DNA of 64,000 bases, from the NCBI GenBank assembly GCA_040285745.1, contig JAUFOR010000006.1, positions 248,001 through 312,000 of the forward strand, in the 5' to 3' direction. Positions 57,936 to 64,000 of the stretch are shown one piece after another. This DNA comes from Barthelona sp. PCE (lineage: Eukaryota; Metamonada: BaSk clade). The notes under the pieces were generated by a model. The model had not been told where the DNA came from. It saw nothing but the letters and a program-made list of their open reading frames with translations, and did not search any database. Made by a program: the position numbers and the translations under genes. Positions within the stretch are counted from its first letter, which is position 1. Each line of letters opens with the position of its first letter.

Positions 57936-59237
57936 ATGGATTTTCCCTACGAGAACATCCCGGTATCACCGTCACCATCTCTTGTCGTTAAAGACAACGA
58001 TCTATCATCAGCACAATCGATATTAGCATACATTTTTGAGTGTTTTAATATTTTAGAGGTTGATTGGACTGATAAGATCACCGAAGCTGATGTCATAGCC
58101 CTCGAGAACATGAAGGAATTCAATGAAGACAACATTAGATCGGGCTTACCATTGCTTTACAAATGTATTCAAACATTGACAAGCACAGAAGAGCTGAAAT
58201 ACATCAGCGCCATTCTCTTATACTGCATTTTGCACGGTATTGAGGTTGAAAGATTTAACTACAAGTCATTATGTGAATATTGTAACCATAGTGAGTTTTT
58301 AAAGGCTTGTTACTGGATATTCTCTTCGTTTTTTGACACACCGGAGTATGTCCTGGAAGATATGATGGAATTATTGAGCAGAAAAGAAAAGGAAGAGGAA
58401 GTCTCCAGTTTGCTGTTCAATGCCATTTCATATAGTCTTTATTTTTCCAGTTACAGTGATGAAGTGTTCGATTCTGTGCACGAACTTACAGATTACAGAT
58501 TGCTACCTATAATTTTAAAGCAACTTATGATGACTCATAGCACACAGAATACTTATCTTTTAATGGTTATACTGTGGAATTCATTGAGAGTATACGATCG
58601 GGAGCAGCTAGTTGCTACCTTGAATGAATTTGTTCCATTTTTGATTGATTATTGCCTTAAAAAGAAGGAAAAAATTATTAGAATAAGTCTTTTGATATTG
58701 AATCAAATCAAATCATTTGATGATTTGGTTGATATTATTATTCATTTAGACATTGAAAATGTTTTAAGCCAACTAAAAGAACGTAGTTTTAAAGATAAAG
58801 ATATTGTTGTTATGGTTCAAGATTTGTTAGAGTTTTTCACAACATATAAGTTGAATTTAACTAACTGGGAGTTGTATAAGAAAGAAATCTATACGAAAAA
58901 CATTAAAATGAGTTTTATTCATGAAAGTAATTTCTTTTGGAAAGAATATAATGAATATTTCATCACAAATAACTTTGAAATCCTCAATTTGATCATTGGA
59001 TATCTTAATGATGTTGATTTTGCATTGAAAAAAAAGAAGATTTTGATTGAAGATTTGATTAAATTTAGTTCCTTCAATCAGTTTGGTAAAACACTTCTCA
59101 TAAAGAAAGGAGTGAAGCAAACATTGTTGGCTATTTATGAAAATAGTGAAACTATTGATCAAAATGAATTTAAGCAAATTTTGCAAAACACTATTCTTCA
59201 TTTAATGCAACTTTTAATGTTGAATGGACGTATGTAA
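57936..59237 (+). CDS. VMA13: V-type ATPase subunit H
   Basis: The 433-residue all-helical protein matches V-ATPase subunit H best in its C-terminal domain: NWELYKKEIYTKNIKMSFIH, ESNFFWKEYNEYFITNNFEI and FSSFNQFGKTLLIKKGVKQ correspond to the family's E-x-x-SG-x-L-x-WSPVH, FW-x-EN and P-x-GK blocks. Subunit H couples V1 to V0 and silences free V1. The N-terminal ARM-like half is poorly conserved. TCACCGT and TTCAC lie just upstream of the ATG at 57936. Confidence 0.8.
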   Translation: MDFPYENIPVSPSPSLVVKDNDLSSAQSILAYIFECFNILEVDWTDKITEADVIALENMKEFNEDNIRSGLPLLYKCIQTLTSTEELKYISAILLYCILHGIEVERFNYKSLCEYCNHSEFLKACYWIFSSFFDTPEYVLEDMMELLSRKEKEEEVSSLLFNAISYSLYFSSYSDEVFDSVHELTDYRLLPIILKQLMMTHSTQNTYLLMVILWNSLRVYDREQLVATLNEFVPFLIDYCLKKKEKIIRISLLILNQIKSFDDLVDIIIHLDIENVLSQLKERSFKDKDIVVMVQDLLEFFTTYKLNLTNWELYKKEIYTKNIKMSFIHESNFFWKEYNEYFITNNFEILNLIIGYLNDVDFALKKKKILIEDLIKFSSFNQFGKTLLIKKGVKQTLLAIYENSETIDQNEFKQILQNTILHLMQLLMLNGRM

Positions 59238-59263
59238 TGTATTTGCATAGAGCTATTAGCTAT

Positions 59264-60580
59264 TTACATGGTAATAAACGTAGAAAAAAATCTTAAAATT
59301 TTTTTTTTGTGATCTAGATCAATTTGGCATAGGCAAAAAACAAATTTAATCAATTTTAATATATTTTTAATTATATTGTTAAATTCTGATGATGACATTG
59401 ACTCACACTGGTCCATAACACTAATTACAAATGAATCATAATCAACAGTATCTTTTAAAATCGTTGTTTCACAAACAGCAAAAAAAGTTTCGCATAAATC
59501 TATTAAAAAAACTCCAAAAAAACCATAATTCCGCACAAATGTTATTAGATCAATCATTGAACGCTCTAGGTTTCTACTACGAGGTACAGGACGTGTAGGT
59601 CTTTGACTAGTACGTTTTAAAGGAGATGTCAGCTCAAAAGTACTAGCTGGCAATTTCATATCGTTAAGTAACACAGAATTTCTCTTTTCAAACTCCTTTA
59701 ACAGTGTAGAATGATCAATTTCTAAGGATTTGAACAAATTGCGATCTATAAAGTAACTATAATACCAAACAAAAAGGCTTAACTTATCATTTTCAGTACT
59801 TTTTAATGTCAATTGTGTTAATAATCTTTCATAAAGACCAAACATTCCCATTTCAAAGTCAATTTTTTTCTTTTCTCCCTCTAACTTCTCTATTTGCGCT
59901 ATTAATACATCCTGGGTTGCTTTAAGGTTATCCATCTCAAGTTTAAGCTCTGTAGATACACTGTTTCTCTTTTTAATAGGTGAAGTTTTTATGGGTGAGG
60001 TGTAGACAGTAGATTGACTTAGTTTTGATGGTGTGTTATGAAATAAATTCTTTTTGATATCATCTTTTTCAATTATATTGGATTCATCAAGAGTTACAGT
60101 TGCTTCTAAACACGATGAATTAGAATCATCTTCTATTAATGGAGAATTGCTTAAAAATGAAACCATACTGTTGCCTTCCGGTTGCTTTCCCCAAAAAAGA
60201 GATTTTTGCCTCCTGGTAGGACTTGTATTGATGATAGCTTCTTCTTTCGGTGATTCAATTTCTGCTACAGCAATTTCGGGACCGATCTGTTGTGGTTCAC
60301 CGAAAACTTCATCAAGATTGTTCAGTATGGTGAATTTTTCTATTTTTAAACCAAAATTTGTTGAAATAAACTTGTGAATGCGAAAAATATTTCCCGGATT
60401 CGCATCAAAGCCCAAATCGACCAAGCAGTCGCACTTCCACCACGAATCGGAGACGCTGAGCAGAAGTAAATCATCGTTATAAGGTTGCTTTGATAATAAC
60501 TGAACGTTAATCTCGTTCAACTCTGTTTTACCCGAAAATAGTCGCTTAAGCGAGCCCGGGTCCGTTATTGCTATGTTCAT
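59264..60580 (-). CDS. RPA70N-like OB-fold protein with helical tail
   Basis: Residues 1-105 resemble the N-terminal OB fold of replication protein A large subunit. TDPGSLKRLFSGKTELNEIN, then LLLLSVSDSWWKCDCLV, IFRIHKFIST and KFTILNNLDEVFGEPQQIG correspond to the RPA70N pattern of a GAI helix, an SDG strand, C-x-I-x-RF and a final LE-x-L block. The rest (to 438) has Ser/Thr-Pro-rich linkers, a short coiled coil (about 205-235) and a helical end. The DNA-binding OB folds A, B and C of RPA1 are absent. RPA70N is a protein-recruitment module, so this may be a checkpoint or repair adaptor. Confidence 0.5.
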   Translation of the reverse strand: MNIAITDPGSLKRLFSGKTELNEINVQLLSKQPYNDDLLLLSVSDSWWKCDCLVDLGFDANPGNIFRIHKFISTNFGLKIEKFTILNNLDEVFGEPQQIGPEIAVAEIESPKEEAIINTSPTRRQKSLFWGKQPEGNSMVSFLSNSPLIEDDSNSSCLEATVTLDESNIIEKDDIKKNLFHNTPSKLSQSTVYTSPIKTSPIKKRNSVSTELKLEMDNLKATQDVLIAQIEKLEGEKKKIDFEMGMFGLYERLLTQLTLKSTENDKLSLFVWYYSYFIDRNLFKSLEIDHSTLLKEFEKRNSVLLNDMKLPASTFELTSPLKRTSQRPTRPVPRSRNLERSMIDLITFVRNYGFFGVFLIDLCETFFAVCETTILKDTVDYDSFVISVMDQCESMSSSEFNNIIKNILKLIKFVFCLCQIDLDHKKKILRFFSTFITM

Positions 60581-60639
60581 TGCATGCGAAAAGGGTACTT
60601 AACTTTAATGCATTTGTTTTCCACTCTTTACTGCTCTTC

Positions 60640-61206
60640 ATGTCATTCAAAACAATTTTCTTCTTTGTTATTGGGGCATTAGTCTGCGCCAACGCAGCTT
60701 ACATGACCATGTATCATTCAACTCACTCACTCAGTGATATTAATCCGTTAAAAGTGATTGAATCATTCAGAGAACTTCATGAAACATCCACAACCCGCAT
60801 ACTCCGATACAAAACCCCCACCATACCTGAATTTGCTCGTGATTTGGAGTTAGCTACAACTCAACTCGTACCCCAAACAAAATATCCTTTTGATGTTTTG
60901 ACAGATACAGTGTCCTTTAATAACATTGAGACCGACTCTTCTCAACACGTGTATTGTGAAATTGATGGTTCAGAGAAAGAAATTCATGATACTATCAACC
61001 GACTGATAGCAGATTCAACTCCATTTCTCTTAATTTTTGATGTCAATGTCAACAGTGAAGCAGGGTTATTATTTAATTCTAATTTATTGTTCATTTTTGT
61101 ATTAATTATTGCATCTTTCTATGCAATTTTTAAAGTTATTAAAGCAATTTCTAATATTCAAGTAACAACACAAATAACAACAAAACCTAAGCATCATCTT
61201 GATTAA
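60640..61206 (+). CDS. Small type I membrane protein, function unknown
   Basis: The 188-residue protein has a signal peptide (MSFKTIFFFVIGALVCANAA, about 1-20), a soluble region of roughly 120 residues, one membrane segment near 144-165 (LLFIFVLIIASFYAIFKVI) and a short tail with basic residues. No family is recognised. The ATG is 59 nt from the divergent start of the RPA70N-like gene. The stop overlaps TAAA, 15 nt from the next convergent stop. Confidence 0.65.
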   Translation: MSFKTIFFFVIGALVCANAAYMTMYHSTHSLSDINPLKVIESFRELHETSTTRILRYKTPTIPEFARDLELATTQLVPQTKYPFDVLTDTVSFNNIETDSSQHVYCEIDGSEKEIHDTINRLIADSTPFLLIFDVNVNSEAGLLFNSNLLFIFVLIIASFYAIFKVIKAISNIQVTTQITTKPKHHLD

Positions 61207-61221
61207 AATTATTTAACAGAT

Positions 61222-63978
61222 TCATAAAAGAAACATTTTTCTTTCTTCTGGTATTTCATCACTGCCATGAATTTTTGATAATTTTACGTAGTAAATATAT
61301 ATAATACTAGTTAAACCCCCTATTGGTATTAGAATATTCATTCCTATTGATAAGGTAGCCATTACAATAATTATCGAAAGTATTAAGAACATACTTAATT
61401 TGTTTAACAAATCCAAAACAAATGGTTCAAAAACATAAATGAAAAGAGCATCCAAAACTAGACATAAAATCAAATATCTTGGACGATAGAGTGAGAATGC
61501 AGTAAAAAACATTACCAAATAAAAAGAAAACCAGTACTTGTCTTTAAGACCCATCCTTAAACCAATTCCCTTGTGAAATACAATTAGCATGACCAAAACA
61601 CATGATAATAGAACTCCTATGTACACTATTCTCAACAATAAAGATATTTGCTCTGCCAGATCAAAAGGTGATGCGTTATGCAGTGCTTTAATTGGTTCTC
61701 TTGTTAGATAATCAACATACGTAACAGGAAACAGCATAAACAGATCCTTAACAATAAAGGGTAAGAAGAGCGCTATTAAATCTGCACTGAACATCATATA
61801 GCTAGATTTCTTCCCGTTTGAACCTGTTCTTTTACGGTTAATAAAGCCTAATAGGACTGGAAGCATGCATACTATGGTTACAAATACATTATTTATCATG
61901 ACGCTCAAAGTATTACTGTTAATAAATTTTGAAAAAATGCCAAAGATCAAAAATGGATAACTAGCAGCGTTAACAAAGCGTGATATGTACGATTCGGTCG
62001 CTCCAAACAACAGATCTCGTTTAAATGACAATAAAGAAGGTAGAATAAGCATAACGAAATCTTTAACTAGTTTAATAGCTTCAAAAACATCATAATCCAA
62101 TAATTCCTCTGATACGAGACCTAATCGTGTCCACGGAAACTTTCCACCTTGTCTATATAAAATAAACATTCCACATATTACAAGAAATTGAGTGAAAAAT
62201 GCCAATATTAAACTTTTGAATGGTAAAACACAAGTACAACCTCCGGTAAATGAATTGAAAACAACAGAAAATCCATTAATCTCATCCACACACTTCAAAC
62301 ATCCAGTGTCAAAGTGCATAGGTGCGCATCCATTGTGGTCGTCTATATTCATCCCTTTGTAATGCATAATCGTTCGTAAATTCTCACTGGCATGTGATCC
62401 GCGTAGCCCAGACAACCCAGGGAGCACCGAATCAGGATCAGTGAAATCTGAAGCTGAAAAAAGTGTAACCTGATTAGATTTCTTATCCTCTATTAAAAAT
62501 GTTCGTGGAGGCAAATTTCTGTTACCAGCAGTGATTCTCATCTTCCAAAAGAAAGGCATGTCTGTTTGAGGATCCTTTATGCATGGAGGAACAACACCGC
62601 CTTCATATAACTTGAATTGATGATATCCTATAGGACACGTCGTGCAAACATCATTAATTAAAGTTTCGCCAAATACACAACACATTCCCTTAACTAGATT
62701 GTTCGAACTCATCAAGGAGCTGAACGCGTCAACCACGTACACATTAACAATAGCTCCACAAGACAATTTAGGTATATCAAACTCAAAAAAAACACGCTTT
62801 TTATCAATTGCAATACCATCGTTGTTGAAAATAAACACTTTTCCATGAATAAACAACTGAATTTCACGATATATTACATCAATTCCCTCGGCTTCTATAC
62901 GTATTACATCATATTCTGTTCCATCCACTATTTTGGTGCGTAATGGATTAAGTCCTACATTGAAATTCTTTAATGTAGGAACTTCCACAATCCTGAATTG
63001 ATCTGGACACTGCTCACCAAAACAATAAACATTGTGCACATCATAATGCTCTTGTGTGACCATCAAATTCTCAACCAAAATATCTGCGTTAAAAAATGAC
63101 TTCATATTCCATTTTAAAAGATGACATTCAAAACGAGCGGCTACATAACCATGGCCATTGACAACAACTTCACCCTGTATGGTACTTAGCAGTTTATCAA
63201 AGACAACTCCAGAGAAAACATTCAAAGTAATATCACCAGATATAAATCCCATTGAGAGTTCACGCATCCAATACATAAAGACCATTTCAGGGTCCACGTC
63301 CACGTCACACATTTCATCTTGATATATTGTTACATTCACTTTGTTTAAAACAGAGAAATAAAACCGATTCGTAAAGATACGTGAACATGACAATTTCAGT
63401 TCTCCTGAATACACTGTAGAGATTACTTTTGATAAAAATATCTCCGAAGCATTAATTATTGAACGTCTTATTGTTATTTTAGGCATTTTGTTTTCTAAAA
63501 TGAAAATAAAATCACTAAAAGAATTATTTATCTGAGCAGCAGTTAATAATAATCGATCTCTTTCGTCCACATAATTTGGTTTGAAGTGAATGAGTGAGTT
63601 GAATGAATTATCAATAAAAGTTATATGACTTAAATCCACAAAAATAGGGGAATGTCGATCTCTAATAAAGGTAAATAAAACTGCTACTCCCTCAGCAAAA
63701 CATTCTTCAAATACCAAAGCTTCTAAAATACGACGATGAGAGCCAGGAAAAAATATTTCTATCGGTGAAGTGAAGGTGCAATTAAAAAAAGAGACATCTG
63801 CAAATTCACTATCTACTCTAGTGTTCTGTAAAACAGATTCCCTGAAAACTGTACTCTCAAGCATGTGAAATCTGCAATCTGTAAAGCTACTGCCAATGAA
63901 TTGTGAATTAAAAACTCGCATTTTTCGTTGATTAAGATTATGTGTATATTCGATTATGCTGTTATCAATGTAAAACAT
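61222..63978 (-). CDS. Large surface protein: beta-helix ectodomain plus multi-pass membrane domain (5' end beyond window)
   Basis: At least 918 residues. The N-terminal 330 residues show repeated short beta patterns (FNSQFIGSSFTDCRF, FADVSFFNCTFTSP) typical of a pectin-lyase-like parallel beta-helix. A beta-sandwich-like region and a cysteine-containing segment (CCVFGETLINDVCTTCPIGY) follow near 430-450. From about 585 onward there are eight to ten membrane segments. No signal peptide begins at the ATG at 63978, and the frame stays open to the window edge with a signal-peptide-like end (FAFGATS), so the true start is probably outside. Such beta-helix plus multi-span proteins are candidate surface receptors; function unknown. 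Confidence 0.7.
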   Translation of the reverse strand: MFYIDNSIIEYTHNLNQRKMRVFNSQFIGSSFTDCRFHMLESTVFRESVLQNTRVDSEFADVSFFNCTFTSPIEIFFPGSHRRILEALVFEECFAEGVAVLFTFIRDRHSPIFVDLSHITFIDNSFNSLIHFKPNYVDERDRLLLTAAQINNSFSDFIFILENKMPKITIRRSIINASEIFLSKVISTVYSGELKLSCSRIFTNRFYFSVLNKVNVTIYQDEMCDVDVDPEMVFMYWMRELSMGFISGDITLNVFSGVVFDKLLSTIQGEVVVNGHGYVAARFECHLLKWNMKSFFNADILVENLMVTQEHYDVHNVYCFGEQCPDQFRIVEVPTLKNFNVGLNPLRTKIVDGTEYDVIRIEAEGIDVIYREIQLFIHGKVFIFNNDGIAIDKKRVFFEFDIPKLSCGAIVNVYVVDAFSSLMSSNNLVKGMCCVFGETLINDVCTTCPIGYHQFKLYEGGVVPPCIKDPQTDMPFFWKMRITAGNRNLPPRTFLIEDKKSNQVTLFSASDFTDPDSVLPGLSGLRGSHASENLRTIMHYKGMNIDDHNGCAPMHFDTGCLKCVDEINGFSVVFNSFTGGCTCVLPFKSLILAFFTQFLVICGMFILYRQGGKFPWTRLGLVSEELLDYDVFEAIKLVKDFVMLILPSLLSFKRDLLFGATESYISRFVNAASYPFLIFGIFSKFINSNTLSVMINNVFVTIVCMLPVLLGFINRKRTGSNGKKSSYMMFSADLIALFLPFIVKDLFMLFPVTYVDYLTREPIKALHNASPFDLAEQISLLLRIVYIGVLLSCVLVMLIVFHKGIGLRMGLKDKYWFSFYLVMFFTAFSLYRPRYLILCLVLDALFIYVFEPFVLDLLNKLSMFLILSIIIVMATLSIGMNILIPIGGLTSIIYIYYVKLSKIHGSDEIPEERKMFLL

Positions 63979-64000
63979 TGAAGTGGCACCAAAGGCAAAA

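Overview
The window is a gene-dense stretch of a eukaryotic nuclear genome, about 42 protein genes in 64 kb. It shows no tRNA, rRNA, CRISPR or recognisable mobile element. Several features point to a flagellated, anaerobic metamonad, most like a parabasalid. Introns are rare and lie at the extreme 5' end of genes. They use a GTATG donor and a fixed 12-nt acceptor (W-C-T-R-A-Y + 4 nt + AG), the fused branch-point/3' splice-site layout known from Trichomonas and Giardia. Many stop codons are followed by A, giving the TAAA described as a trichomonad poly(A) signal, and several start codons have a TCAY Initiator-like motif just upstream. An arginine deiminase-like gene and parts of an organellar import system (processing-peptidase alpha-like, Pam16-like) fit an organism with hydrogenosome-type organelles. 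The assignment is inference; a fornicate relative is the main alternative.

Layout. 1-10.4 kb: TOG-array protein, DNA ligase IV and a very unusual membrane-embedded patatin. 10.6-16.9 kb: an unknown small protein, a Cwc24/RNF113-like CCCH-RING protein, processing-peptidase alpha-like, TRAPP Bet3, Pam16-like, a ManC-type GDP-mannose pyrophosphorylase and an unknown protein with two similar modules. 16.9-21 kb: two divergent coiled-coil genes and a small membrane protein. 21.4-29 kb: ribosomal eL6, spliced inositol-3-phosphate synthase, CFAP58, a BORC-like subunit, CFAP299 and a TAF10-like protein. 29-42 kb: fimbrin, a MORN protein, ubiquilin, the E4 ligase UFD2, an acidic unknown, KIF-binding protein and an unknown. 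42.1-51.2 kb: a non-coding block with a strong multi-hairpin fold, then a secretory/surface group (papain-like secreted protein, two type I membrane proteins, two small four-span paralogues) around an iron-ADH-family protein that has lost metal ligands and an arginine deiminase-like enzyme. 51.5-64 kb: proteasome Rpn3, WASH subunit 3, an unknown, RIO1 kinase, spliced legumain, V-ATPase subunit H, an RPA70N-like protein, a small type I membrane protein and a large beta-helix plus multi-span membrane protein cut by the window edge.

The genes are mostly ordinary eukaryotic housekeeping functions: proteostasis (ubiquilin, UFD2, Rpn3), endomembrane traffic (Bet3, WASHC3, BORC, V-ATPase), cilium/cytoskeleton (TOGARAM, CFAP58, CFAP299, KIFBP, fimbrin) and organelle import. 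The most notable points are start codons split AT|G by an intron in two head-to-head paralogues, a patatin dyad separated by about 745 residues, the structured non-coding block at 42.2 kb, and convergent genes whose stop codons directly abut.
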